From contig NZ_LAQP01000018.1 in the NCBI RefSeq assembly GCF_000971965.1, forward strand, positions 1-64,000: a stretch of DNA of 64,000 bases. Direction: 5' to 3'. The notes beneath the pieces are model-generated. The model searched no databases. It was not told the DNA's origin and saw nothing but the letters and a program-made list of their open reading frames with translations. Both the position numbers and the translations under genes were made by a program. The stretch is from Paenibacillus wulumuqiensis (GTDB lineage: Bacteria > Bacillota > Bacilli > Paenibacillales > Paenibacillaceae). Position 1 is the stretch's first letter; each line of letters begins with the position of its first letter. This document shows, piece by piece, positions 8,056 through 17,256 of the stretch.

Positions 8056-11000
8056 GCCATTATTTGCAAAATATCACGATACAGGCGGGGATCAGCGAAT
8101 ACGGCGATGCTCTGATCTACGGTTCCAAAGAAGCGTACGGATTCGTCCCGGCGATGTATCTCAAGCATCTGCTGTTTGCCTGGCACGAGCCTTCCTTTTA
8201 CGGTACAGAGCTTCAGGTGGAACATACGCCGGAGGTGGAGTTGATCATTCTGCCTGCGGAGCAGGTGATCTCGTTCTTTGCCGATCAGAAGCTGCTGCAT
8301 CATGTGAACTGGCAGTGGGAAGGCGATGCCGCCCAGCTGCGTATGCTGGCTCCCTATCTGCTCTCCAGCCTCGACAACAAAAAGTATATGCCGAGCCTGA
8401 CCGCCTACCGCCGCGGCAAACTGCAGTGGCAGTGGGATACGGATGAAGTGATCAAATCCGCCGGACGGAACCGCCAAAAGGCTGAAATCCAGACGATACT
8501 GAAAGAAGCGGATAACAGCTTTCTGCAGGGATTGCAGGCGGCGTTCTCGGCATCGGTATTTGAACGTTATTACAATAATGAAGCGGAAGCCGCAGATCTG
8601 CGCCGGGAATATCCGCAGTTATTTGACCGGAATAACAGCACCGCCGGGCTGGATGAGAATACCTGGCTCGTATCGATCGGCTGGAAAAGCGATACAGCTC
8701 CTTTCCGTCCGGCACTGCAACTGCTGGAACCCGAGGATACGAACAGCGGCTGGCGGCTGCGATTGGTACTGCAGGACAAAGCGGACGAGACCCATCTGGT
8801 ACCCGTACGGCTGGAAATGAACGGCCATGCGGAAGGCGATTGGCCGGCGGGATGGGAACATCATGTGCGTGATCGCTCTGCCGGCTGGCGAGAGCAGCTG
8901 CGTGCGGTTCTGCCAGTGACGCAGTTTGCGACATCCGATGATATGATCGGCCGAACGCTCAATAATGAACAGGCGTGGCGCTTCCTGTCCCAGTACAGCA
9001 ATCGGCTGCTGCAATCCGGCTGGCTGGTGCTGCTGCCGGCGTGGTGGGAAGCTGCCCGGCGCAAGCGGCCGAAGCTCAAAGCCAAGGTCAGCGAGGACGA
9101 AGAGAAACGCACCGGCAAATCATTCTTTGGACTGGATGCGCTGATCGACTTTGACTGGCGGGTCTCGATTGGGGAGACCGAGCTGACCGAAGAAGAATTC
9201 GCCGAACTGGCGGAGAAACAGGAGCGTCTCGCCCTGTTCCGCGGCCAGTGGATTGTACTCGATCCGGAACTGCTGGAACAGATTCGCCGCGCGATGAATG
9301 GAATCGACCGGCGGCGCGGGCTGTCCTTTCAGGATGTACTGCAGCTGCATCTAATGCGGCAGAGCCGTGCTGCCAAAGAGGAAGAAGTCGAAGCGGAAGA
9401 AGAAGAGAACCAGCGGATCGAGATCGAAGTGGAGCTGAATGAACATCTCGCCGGACTGATCAGCCAGATCAGCCAGCAAAATGACATGCCTCTCATCCCG
9501 GTGCCTGCCAGTCTAAACGCCCAGCTGCGGCCGTATCAGCAGGAAGGATTCTCCTGGCTGTCGTTCCTGCGTCGGTTCGGACTCGGTGCCTGTCTCGCCG
9601 ACGATATGGGTCTCGGCAAAACGATCCAGCTGATCACCTATCTGCTGCATATCAAGGAAGATGCCGCTTCCGAGACGCTGCGGCTGTCCCGTCTGCTGAG
9701 GGAGACGGCTGAAGAAGAAATGCGGCATACCCAGCTGGCAGCGGCAGCAGAAATCACGCCTGTCTCGGATGAAAAAGAGCTTATCAGCAAGATGACCGAT
9801 GCCGAACCGGTAAACGCAGTCGGCAGCCAGCAGACCATGGATACAGACCCAGCTGCATCTGCTGCCATGCTTCAGGTCAGCCCGGCGGTATCCAATCCGA
9901 CCTCACTGGTCGTCTGCCCGACATCGGTTCTCGGCAACTGGCAAAAGGAAATTATGCGCTTTGCCCCATCACTTAAGGTCGCACTGCACTATGGCAGTAA
10001 ACGCTTGTCCGGTGAAGCCTTTCACCGATTGGTTAACGATCATGATGTAATCCTGACGTCATATGCCACCGCATCGCTCGATCAGGAGCTGCTGCAGGGG
10101 GTAACATGGGCAACCATCTGTCTGGATGAAGCGCAAAATATCAAAAATGCCCAGACCCGCCAGTCCCAGACGGTACGCAGTCTGTCGGCATTGCACCGTG
10201 TCGCACTGACCGGTACACCGATCGAGAATCGGTTGGCCGAATTGTGGTCGATCTATGACTTTATCACTCCCGGCTATCTGGGCAGCATGAAAGGATTCCA
10301 GGACCGGTTCGCCCAGGCCATTGAAAAAGAGCAGGACGAGCAGCGAACACTGGATCTGCAAAAGCTGGTCAAGCCGTTCATGCTGCGCCGGACGAAAAAG
10401 GACCCGAATATCCAGCTCAATCTGCCGGAGAAAAACGAAATGAAAACCTACATCAATCTTACGCCGGAGCAGGGTGTTATGTACGATCAGGCGGTCAACC
10501 AGCTGATGCAGCATATGAACGATCTGGAAGGCATGAAGCGCAAAGGCGCGATCCTGTCTGCACTGACCCAGCTCAAGCAGATCTGCGACCATCCGGCACT
10601 GCTGCACACCCGCGTCCAGACACCGGACCCCGATGCGCCGGAAGTAGAGGATGTACCGGAAGATCTGGATGCGCTGGTCAGCCGCTCCGCCAAGATGGAA
10701 AGGCTGCTGGAAATGGTGCGCGAGCTGCGCTCCAAAGACGAGAAATGCCTGATTTTCACCCAATATATCGGTATGGGGCAGATCATTCAGCGGGTACTCA
10801 GCGAAGATCTGGGCGAATCGGTACTGTACCTGAACGGCAGTACTTCCAAAACGGCACGCGACCGGATGATCGAGCAGTTCCAGTCTCCGGGCGAACCGAA
10901 TATATTCATTCTGTCTCTCAAGGCAGGCGGCGTCGGCCTCAATCTAACCGCCGCCAATCACGTCTTCCACGTCGACCGCTGGTGGAACCCGGCCGTAGAG

Positions 11001-11225
11001 AATCAGGCGACCGACCGGGCATACCGAATGGGCCAGACCCGGGATGTACAGGTACACAAGTTCATCTCTCTCGGGACACTGGAGGAACGCATCGACGAGA
11101 TGCTGGAAAGCAAACAGCAGCTCAGCAACAATATCATCTCCACATCGGAAGGCTGGATTACCGAGCTGTCCAATGACGAACTGCAGAGCCTGTTCAGTCT
11201 GCGGCGCGAGTGGGTTGAGGTATAA
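8052..11225 (+). CDS. SNF2/RapA-type helicase (YwqA-like)
   Basis: Large superfamily-2 ATPase (1057 aa) expected to translocate on double-stranded nucleic acid. An N-terminal SNF2-associated region precedes the SNF2_N core, with Walker A DDMGLGKT (Lys about 522) and a DEAQ box (about 691). The helicase C-terminal lobe (about 880-1030) ends in motif VI QATDRAYRMGQT. The start is the ATG at 8052, inside the end of the preceding gene; the longer open frame reads back through that gene out of frame. A low-complexity Ala/Glu-rich segment of about 75 residues (about 535-612) interrupts the core between motif I and the conserved VVCPTSVLGNWQ motif Ia. Close relatives usually have a short loop there. 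Confidence 0.93.
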   Translation: MSHYLQNITIQAGISEYGDALIYGSKEAYGFVPAMYLKHLLFAWHEPSFYGTELQVEHTPEVELIILPAEQVISFFADQKLLHHVNWQWEGDAAQLRMLAPYLLSSLDNKKYMPSLTAYRRGKLQWQWDTDEVIKSAGRNRQKAEIQTILKEADNSFLQGLQAAFSASVFERYYNNEAEAADLRREYPQLFDRNNSTAGLDENTWLVSIGWKSDTAPFRPALQLLEPEDTNSGWRLRLVLQDKADETHLVPVRLEMNGHAEGDWPAGWEHHVRDRSAGWREQLRAVLPVTQFATSDDMIGRTLNNEQAWRFLSQYSNRLLQSGWLVLLPAWWEAARRKRPKLKAKVSEDEEKRTGKSFFGLDALIDFDWRVSIGETELTEEEFAELAEKQERLALFRGQWIVLDPELLEQIRRAMNGIDRRRGLSFQDVLQLHLMRQSRAAKEEEVEAEEEENQRIEIEVELNEHLAGLISQISQQNDMPLIPVPASLNAQLRPYQQEGFSWLSFLRRFGLGACLADDMGLGKTIQLITYLLHIKEDAASETLRLSRLLRETAEEEMRHTQLAAAAEITPVSDEKELISKMTDAEPVNAVGSQQTMDTDPAASAAMLQVSPAVSNPTSLVVCPTSVLGNWQKEIMRFAPSLKVALHYGSKRLSGEAFHRLVNDHDVILTSYATASLDQELLQGVTWATICLDEAQNIKNAQTRQSQTVRSLSALHRVALTGTPIENRLAELWSIYDFITPGYLGSMKGFQDRFAQAIEKEQDEQRTLDLQKLVKPFMLRRTKKDPNIQLNLPEKNEMKTYINLTPEQGVMYDQAVNQLMQHMNDLEGMKRKGAILSALTQLKQICDHPALLHTRVQTPDPDAPEVEDVPEDLDALVSRSAKMERLLEMVRELRSKDEKCLIFTQYIGMGQIIQRVLSEDLGESVLYLNGSTSKTARDRMIEQFQSPGEPNIFILSLKAGGVGLNLTAANHVFHVDRWWNPAVENQATDRAYRMGQTRDVQVHKFISLGTLEERIDEMLESKQQLSNNIISTSEGWITELSNDELQSLFSLRREWVEV

Positions 11226-11269
11226 AAAGTTAAAGGCATCTACAATTGAGTTTGCAAAAACGAATATGC

Positions 11270-11310
11270 AAAAAGCGTGATTTGTTCAGGAGAACAAGCA
11301 CGCTTTTTTT
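11270..11310. terminator. bidirectional terminator between convergent genes
   Basis: Inverted repeat with arms AAAAAGCGTG and CACGCTTTTTT plus inner pairing TGTTC/GAACA, followed by a T7-8 run on the plus strand and T5 on the minus strand. It serves both the SNF2 operon and the convergent gene at 11357. Confidence 0.85.
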
Positions 11311-11356
11311 ACTTTATACGCATAGCCCAAAATGAAGATGTATTTACTCCTGATTG

Positions 11357-12031
11357 TCAGTTCACCTTAATCTGACTGGCTACATAGAGTAGCTGCTCCA
11401 TAGTCGCGTTGCCACCAGCATTGTTTACCGCATAAAAGTAATCGTTTGTAAAAAGGAACACTTGTCTGCGGATATGATTCGTTTCTTCCGTAAGCACATG
11501 ATGACCGTTGATCTCCAACTCGGTAAGCACGGTTGCCGGATCGTCAAAGCCCTTTTTCCACGCTTCGATCGTTACCGGCTTGCCGTTGGTACCTTCATTA
11601 AAAGATTGACTGACACGTATCTCTGATTTACCGTCTTGAAGTCCGTATGTAATTGTTACTAGTTGATTATCCTTGCCGGTGATTCCTCCATGAGTGCGCT
11701 TGAGCACAGTAATCGGATTGTCAGGATCATCCTGATAAAGTGAGCTGTTTTCTGCAGAAGTTGATCCTTGCTTGTTTGCCAAATTTGTCGGAATATTCAG
11801 CTTATAATCGGCGGTCACATTAAAATATACCGGCAGCGGGACATTGGAATCAATCATATTCGGGTAACGATCCGACTTTACGACCGGTGCCGTATACGTC
11901 TCGACCTGCTGCCGCGGAGCATGTGTCACCTGCTGCATCTCGGCTGCAAATGAATGGGCATAGACAAATATCGTTATTCCGCTTATCACTATTCCTGAGG
12001 TGAGTGAAATGATCCATTTTTTATTTCTCAT
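11357..12031 (-). CDS. membrane-anchored or secreted hypothetical protein
   Basis: Protein of 224 aa whose family I do not recognise with certainty. It has an N-terminal KK plus hydrophobic segment (about 6-30) that could be a signal peptide or anchor, then a Thr/Gln/Val-rich linker and a beta-rich extracellular part (about 60-224). The pattern of short strands (QLVTITYGLQDGKSEIRVSQ, QVFLFTNDYFYAVNN) loosely recalls DUF4367-type domains found in anti-sigma-like proteins, but that is a guess. AAGGAGAA precedes the ATG. It converges on the SNF2 operon with a shared terminator. Confidence 0.7.
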   Translation of the reverse strand: MRNKKWIISLTSGIVISGITIFVYAHSFAAEMQQVTHAPRQQVETYTAPVVKSDRYPNMIDSNVPLPVYFNVTADYKLNIPTNLANKQGSTSAENSSLYQDDPDNPITVLKRTHGGITGKDNQLVTITYGLQDGKSEIRVSQSFNEGTNGKPVTIEAWKKGFDDPATVLTELEINGHHVLTEETNHIRRQVFLFTNDYFYAVNNAGGNATMEQLLYVASQIKVN

Positions 12032-12373
12032 TAATTATTCTCCTTTATCTTCGATGTAGTCGTATTTCATGCGGCTATTGGCGTATAAGACAATTTGATT
12101 TTACCATAAAGTACCATTTTGGTATCGTTTTTCTATTACATTACATTTACAATAGGGATCAAAAAATGGCAGCTTTATTAAAGAAGGCTTTCTCTTTAAG
12201 CAACATCCATCATTGCATTAAGAAAAAGCCTTCTTTTATTTGTATTTGTTTATTTGCACTTAGTATTCACTTTTCGTTCAGTGATTCGGAAAGACGGGGA
12301 TCACGAGGAAGTCCCTTTTATCGGCGCTTGATAGCTTTATAAGAAAACTCACCGTTCTTTCTTTTCCCATGCC
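12032..12373. other. intergenic region with one terminator
   Basis: This 342-bp gap holds the hairpin at 12180-12237 and the 5' region of the minus-strand gene at 11357. I see no gene. Confidence 0.5.
12180..12237 (-). terminator. terminator after the EEP-family gene
   Basis: Near-perfect 19-20 bp inverted repeat (arms 12180-12199 and 12219-12237, core AAAGAAGGCTTT/AAAGCCTTCTTT). It lies 140 bp after the minus-strand EEP-family gene, with A/T runs on both sides. Confidence 0.7.
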
Positions 12374-13201
12374 TTAAATATCCACCACAGCCATCACACC
12401 AAAATGGTCCGACACCACTGCACCATTCACACCGTTAAGAGCGACATGCGAAGATTGCACCTGTACAGGGCGGTTGGCATAAATGTAGTCGATCCGCAGA
12501 TTGCGCGCATTGCCTTCCCAGCCGGCGATGGATTTGACGACAGTGTGGCCATCGTCTTTGACGGATGCGGCTGTGTAGGTATCGTGCCAGATCTGCTTCA
12601 TCATATAATCGTACCCTTCGCCGCGAATCTCGGCTACATTGTTGAAGTCTCCGAGGAAGAACAGCAGTTGATCCTGATACGGCTCCAGCAGCTTCTCGGC
12701 TTCATCCCACTGCTGGCGGAACGGCTCGATCTCATCATTCCACCAGCCAAAGTGACCGTTCACCAGCCAGACTGGCTGTCCGGACTGCTCGGTCTGCACA
12801 GCCAGGATTTTGCGGGTTTTGGAATTGTTGTAGTCCTGCAGCTGAGATACATGTCCATACATATGATCAGTCAGCGGTGTTCTCGACAGAATCGCCAGCC
12901 CCTCGTCCAGTTTGCGCTGGGAAGCGGAATGCACGGGAATCCAGGTCCAATAATAGTCCACATCCAGCTGCTGAAGCAGCACATACGCATAGTTATCCCT
13001 GCGAATAATCGTCTCGGGATCTGCGGTGTAATACCGTCCCAGATCATGCTCGGCTACCACTTCCTCGGCAGCCAGCTGGTTCACTTCCTGCATCGCAATG
13101 ATGTCAAACTGCTGTTCATTAATAAAGGCAGCCAGCTGGCCGATCTTCTCCAGCTGATTCTCTTCGTGCCAGGCATGGGTGTTCAGTGTAAGTAATTTCA
13201 T
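12374..13201 (-). CDS. endonuclease/exonuclease/phosphatase family hydrolase
   Basis: Soluble metal-dependent hydrolase (275 aa) of the EEP fold, which includes exonuclease III-like nucleases, sphingomyelinases and phosphodiesterases. Family motifs are visible: LTLNTHAW at the N-terminus, IAMQEVNQ (metal-binding Glu about residue 40), NGHFGWWN, LGDFNN (catalytic Asp/Asn) and the terminal SDHFGVMA (Asp-His). No signal peptide. The start is the ATG at 13201, 5 nt after an AGGAGAGAA site; the open frame extends upstream but without a ribosome binding site. The substrate cannot be deduced. Confidence 0.85.
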   Translation of the reverse strand: MKLLTLNTHAWHEENQLEKIGQLAAFINEQQFDIIAMQEVNQLAAEEVVAEHDLGRYYTADPETIIRRDNYAYVLLQQLDVDYYWTWIPVHSASQRKLDEGLAILSRTPLTDHMYGHVSQLQDYNNSKTRKILAVQTEQSGQPVWLVNGHFGWWNDEIEPFRQQWDEAEKLLEPYQDQLLFFLGDFNNVAEIRGEGYDYMMKQIWHDTYTAASVKDDGHTVVKSIAGWEGNARNLRIDYIYANRPVQVQSSHVALNGVNGAVVSDHFGVMAVVDI

Positions 13202-13337
13202 TGGTTTCTCTCCTGTTTGGCCGGTATCGTCTTGCCAGATAATCTGTATGTATCCACTATACCATATGCCCTTACGGCTCCTTTTATAAAAAAGGTACTT
13301 TCGGCATGCTGCCGGGTCGTTCAATAGTAAAGAAGTA

Positions 13338-13389
13338 CACAGCAAATTCGCCAGACCCTGCTGCCCGGTCTGGCGAATGGATTGCTGTG
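13338..13389 (-). terminator. hairpin downstream of the GH8 gene
   Basis: Strong inverted repeat: 12-bp inner stem (13346-13357 with 13367-13378) extended by CACAGCAA/TTGCTGTG across a 3-nt bulge. It lacks a clear T-run and so may protect or delimit the GH8 mRNA rather than terminate it. The rest of the 302-bp gap (13202-13503) shows nothing else. Confidence 0.55.
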
Positions 13390-13503
13390 CAGGATGGAAA
13401 TGAGACTCTCAATTCGAACTGTGCTCTTCATCCGAGCTTTGAATTCAGACAGGATGGTACTTCATCCTACAAATGTACGACACGACAGCCTATCTGTTTA
13501 TTC

Positions 13504-14778
13504 TCAAGGCTTCCACCAGTTACCGGAGATGAACAGCAGGTTCAGCATATTATACGAATCACTGAAATAACTCTCCTTGTGCGTGACCATCCAGCCCCAG
13601 CCTTTGTTCACCCAGGCCTGGTGGCTGCTGTCCGTTACGCTGGCCGAGATGAACGGAGCTACGAATACAGCGGTCGCATAACTGCCGCGATCATTACCGT
13701 TCAGCTGGTAACCGTCCTTGATATTGTCCGGATTGCCGCCGGTTTTCTGCTTAATCCATACCGCCATTTTATTGACGATATTCTGGCCGCGTGTATCGCC
13801 ATAGAGCGCATAATCCATTACGATACGCAGCGGTACACGGGAAGCATTGTAATTGTATTCATTGGTCTCCTTGAATTCGTCCAGGAACCATTCCGGTGCG
13901 GGCTTGGGCGGATTGCCAACAACAAAGTCGGAGATCAGGCCGGTCGTTGGGGAGTACGCTGCGCTGAACTGCGAGTACTTGTTGTACAGATTATTGATGA
14001 CATTCAGCCAGGTCTGGTCACCGGTTACATCGTAATAGGCACGCAGATGACTGAGCATCCAGTCGGAAGGACGGGTATCATAGCTGGATTTGGAATCCCA
14101 GTCGCCCAGATTGATACTGTTATTGCTCGTAATGTAGCTGGCTTTGATCGCATTGATCATCTTTTTGGCTTCGGCCAGATAGTTGACTGCGCCGCCGGAG
14201 CCCCACTGCCGATCCGCCAGAATAAGCGAGTAGGCAATGTCCAGATCACCATCGGTCGCTGATCCGAAATGACCCTGGGCGGCTGGATCATCCGCCACCA
14301 CCCAGCCCATCAGTGCCGGATTGCCGCTGCTGTGATACGCTCTGACCGTCTTGAACAGTCCATCATAAATGGTGCGGGCATTGGTATCATGCCCTGCCAT
14401 CAGGGCAGTGATCACCATGCCATAACCCTGTCCTTCCGACGTACCCAGAGGCTCAAATCCTTCGGCATCGCCGGTAATATCACCGCGAACATAATACCCG
14501 CCCGGCAGTGAAGACAGATCATGTTTGAGATAGGTCGACTTCCAGTAATCATAATAACCCGCTACATCCCGGTTCATCTGGGCCTGGGTAATATGGTTGG
14601 GCTTGATCACACCCGGATAGTTAACCTGCTGCGGAAAAGGCTTCTTCTCTCCGGCTCCATAGGCAGTATCCGGGGCACCGGTCATACCTACGGACGCGAT
14701 AATCATTGCGAAAACAAGGGAGAGATGGGTCAGACGTGCTTTCATCGTGTTCCTCTTACGGACAACATGTCGCATCAT
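13504..14778 (-). CDS. secreted GH8 glycoside hydrolase (chitosanase/glucanase)
   Basis: Secreted family 8 glycoside hydrolase (424 aa) predicted to cleave chitosan or beta-1,4-glucan outside the cell. Signal peptide about 1-41, then one (alpha/alpha)6 catalytic domain. The proton donor is Glu115 in GTSEGQGYGM, and conserved Asp176 lies in SATDGDLDIAYSL. An acidic loop around 296-304 (EWFLDEFKE) sits where the Bacillus K17-type chitosanases (GH8b) carry their base, which favours chitosanase over xylanase. Start chosen at 14778 because AAGGAGG lies 7 nt upstream; ATG at 14745 would give a shorter signal peptide. It is the last gene of the saccharide locus, 53 bp after the GH4 gene. Confidence 0.9.
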   Translation of the reverse strand: MMRHVVRKRNTMKARLTHLSLVFAMIIASVGMTGAPDTAYGAGEKKPFPQQVNYPGVIKPNHITQAQMNRDVAGYYDYWKSTYLKHDLSSLPGGYYVRGDITGDAEGFEPLGTSEGQGYGMVITALMAGHDTNARTIYDGLFKTVRAYHSSGNPALMGWVVADDPAAQGHFGSATDGDLDIAYSLILADRQWGSGGAVNYLAEAKKMINAIKASYITSNNSINLGDWDSKSSYDTRPSDWMLSHLRAYYDVTGDQTWLNVINNLYNKYSQFSAAYSPTTGLISDFVVGNPPKPAPEWFLDEFKETNEYNYNASRVPLRIVMDYALYGDTRGQNIVNKMAVWIKQKTGGNPDNIKDGYQLNGNDRGSYATAVFVAPFISASVTDSSHQAWVNKGWGWMVTHKESYFSDSYNMLNLLFISGNWWKP

Positions 14779-14831
14779 TTGAATTCCTCCTTCATTTTGG
14801 TAGGTGAAATGAACAGCCGTTTACCTTTTTA

Positions 14832-16166
14832 TCAGACCAGCGCTTTGTCCACGTCAGCAGTTTCGCTATGGCAGAACTGCGGCAAATAAGAGCGATTCGC
14901 CTCCAGCATCTCTTCCAGCATGGCTTTGGCAGTGTCGACGGAAGGCACCAGCGGATGATGAACCATCGCCTGCAGTGCGATATCCCGGTCACCTGTAATG
15001 GCTGCCTCGATCGTCAGCTGCTCATACGTTTTTACCGCATGGATCAGCCCTTTGATGTGCTCGGGAACTGTGGTCAGTTGGATCGGCAGCGGACCATTCG
15101 CCGTTACTACGCAATTCACTTCAATACAGGCTTCATCCGGCAGAAAGTCGATAATGCCCCGGTTGGGCACATTCAGCGTCTGTACATCTCCGGTACCGTT
15201 ATACAGGGAGCGCATCAGATTGACGGCAGCTTCGGAATAATAGGCGCCTCCGCGCTGCTCCAGCTGTTTGGGCTTCTCCTGCAAATGGGGATCGCTGTAC
15301 AGCTGGAACAGCTCTTCTTCAACTTTTTTCACGACTTCGGCGCGGCTGCCTTCACCCTGAATGGCCTGCATCTGATCCTCCAGCATGACTGGCGTCATAT
15401 AGAAGTATTTCAAATAATACGATGGCAGCGCCTGCAGCGAGCGCAGGAAATCTGCATCCCAATCCTGGTGGGAGACATTGACTGCGGCATATTCCTGACG
15501 GCTGTCCAGCAGCTCGGTCAGCTTGTCCTGTCCTTCCACGTCAATCCGGGTCACCCAGTGCAGATGGTTCAGCCCCACGAATTCGGCATATACACGGTCG
15601 GCAGTCACTTTGTACTGGGAAGTGAGCCATTTGATCATCCCGATCGGGGCATTGCACAGTCCCACACTGCGCACTTTGCTGTGTCTCGTTATCGCCTCGG
15701 TCACCATGCCGGCAGGATTGGTAAAATTGAGCAACCAGGCGTCCGGCGCCAGCTCTTCGATATCCCGGCAGATGTCCAGCAGTACCGGTATCGTACGCAG
15801 CGCCTTCATCATTCCACCCGGGCCGGTCGTCTCCTGACCGATCACTCCATATTTCAGCGGAATACTCTCATCCCGTGCCCTTGCATCCAACATACCAACA
15901 CGCATCTGAGTGCTGATAAAATCGGCACCTTTGATAGCTGCTTTACGATCCGTTGTTAAATGAACTTTTATCGGTAATCCCGAAGCAGCTACCATCCTTT
16001 TGGCAAGTTCACCAACAATATTCAGCTTGTGCAGTCCCGGCTCAATATCGACCAGCCACAGCTCTTGTACCGGCAGTTCGCTGTAATAACGGATAAAGCC
16101 TTCCACCAGTTCGGGCGTATAGGAGGAACCGCCGCCAATCACTGCAATTTTCAATCCTTTTTGCAT
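14832..16166 (-). CDS. GH4 6-phospho-beta-glycosidase
   Basis: NAD+ and Mn2+-dependent family 4 glycosidase (444 aa), cytoplasmic. It uses the redox-assisted mechanism on 6-phosphorylated disaccharides. NAD-binding motif AVIGGGSSYTPEL (8-20), NFTNPAG (147-153), and metal ligands Cys171 (LCNAPIG) and His201 (GLNHLHW) are all present. Closest by motif to the 6-phospho-beta-glucosidase/ChbF branch rather than the alpha branch. It lies between the kinase and the secreted GH8 enzyme. Because the importer here is an ABC system and not a PTS, the phosphate would have to come from a kinase such as the adjacent one. Confidence 0.92.
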   Translation of the reverse strand: MQKGLKIAVIGGGSSYTPELVEGFIRYYSELPVQELWLVDIEPGLHKLNIVGELAKRMVAASGLPIKVHLTTDRKAAIKGADFISTQMRVGMLDARARDESIPLKYGVIGQETTGPGGMMKALRTIPVLLDICRDIEELAPDAWLLNFTNPAGMVTEAITRHSKVRSVGLCNAPIGMIKWLTSQYKVTADRVYAEFVGLNHLHWVTRIDVEGQDKLTELLDSRQEYAAVNVSHQDWDADFLRSLQALPSYYLKYFYMTPVMLEDQMQAIQGEGSRAEVVKKVEEELFQLYSDPHLQEKPKQLEQRGGAYYSEAAVNLMRSLYNGTGDVQTLNVPNRGIIDFLPDEACIEVNCVVTANGPLPIQLTTVPEHIKGLIHAVKTYEQLTIEAAITGDRDIALQAMVHHPLVPSVDTAKAMLEEMLEANRSYLPQFCHSETADVDKALV

Positions 16167-16259
16167 ATCAGATCACATCCTGTATTATAGTCAAAATCCA
16201 TAATTCCCTATTCCACGCGGCACAATATGTGATGATAAAAAGAATTTGTCCTTAATGGT

Positions 16260-17255
16260 TTATGGTTCAATCGTCTCTGCAGATACCGGATGCAGACTGC
16301 CATGCTCACGCAGCGTTTTGTATACGCTCTCATGGATCGTAGCACCGGTATGATCCATCGCACGAAGTATCGCTCCCACGACCGGTTCCATATCCAGCCG
16401 GACCAGCGAGGCATGAGGAGCACAGGACCTCATCGCTGATTCAATATGCGGGCTGATCCAGCCCCGGTCTCCCCGGGTCAGTAGACTGCCGGCCATCACC
16501 ACATCGAATGTCTCCTCCTGCATACCGAGCCGGTGAACGATTGCCGTGACCGACCTGCCGATCTCACGACCTTGACGTGTAAGAATATCCAGTGCTGCCG
16601 AGTCTCCTCGTGCGGCAGCTGTAAATAATAGCTCCGCTGCCCGGAGCGGAACACTGCGATGATGATCCAGATAATCGTTGAACATCGTCGACACATCCGG
16701 ATAACCGAGCATCTCCAGTAGCAGCCCGGTCAGCACTGTGGGCTGCTCCCTGCCATCCCATGCACGGATTACAGTGCGAAACACCTCGATGCTGAGCGAT
16801 CCTCCACCTCCAAAATCGCCATACATGTAATCAAATCCTCCGCACTGAAAAATCTCTCCATCCGGCGAGACACCGGCACTGTTGGTTCCGGTCCCGCAGA
16901 TAACGGATAGGCCATAAGGTCGGCGGGTTCCGGCACGCAGGCCGATAATCGTATCACATACAATCTCATAATTCACAAATCCCAGACCACGGATCATCGG
17001 GTGCAAAATGTCATAATCGGTCTGCCTGTCAGCTCCTGCCAATCCAAAGCAGCTAAAGGCCAGCTGTTCCAGCCGGATTCCGGCCTGCCGAAGCGCCTGA
17101 TCCGCCGCCATCCCAATATGGTCGGCAGCGAGCTGTCCGGCGACCTGATGATTGCCATTGCCTGCAAGGCCGCGGCCGAGCAGATGACCATGGTCGTCGG
17201 TGACATAGGCCAGCGTTTTCGTTCCGCCAGCATCAATACCCAGGTAGTAGTTCAC
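16260..17255 (-). CDS. BadF/BadG-type sugar kinase (N-acetylglucosamine-kinase-like)
   Basis: ASKHA-fold kinase (331 aa) of the BadF/BadG/BcrA/BcrD family, which includes GlcNAc and glucosamine kinases. Phosphate-binding motifs GIDAGGTKT at the N-terminus and VICGTGTNSAG (about 115) are present, followed by GDFGGGGS. The GTG at 17255 begins one base after the LacI stop and lies 8 nt after AGAGG; the GTG at 17264 would have no spacing. It is coupled to the LacI gene and precedes the GH4 gene, so it probably phosphorylates an imported amino sugar or disaccharide. The exact substrate is inferred. Confidence 0.87.
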   Translation of the reverse strand: MNYYLGIDAGGTKTLAYVTDDHGHLLGRGLAGNGNHQVAGQLAADHIGMAADQALRQAGIRLEQLAFSCFGLAGADRQTDYDILHPMIRGLGFVNYEIVCDTIIGLRAGTRRPYGLSVICGTGTNSAGVSPDGEIFQCGGFDYMYGDFGGGGSLSIEVFRTVIRAWDGREQPTVLTGLLLEMLGYPDVSTMFNDYLDHHRSVPLRAAELLFTAAARGDSAALDILTRQGREIGRSVTAIVHRLGMQEETFDVVMAGSLLTRGDRGWISPHIESAMRSCAPHASLVRLDMEPVVGAILRAMDHTGATIHESVYKTLREHGSLHPVSAETIEP

Positions 17256-17256
17256 A

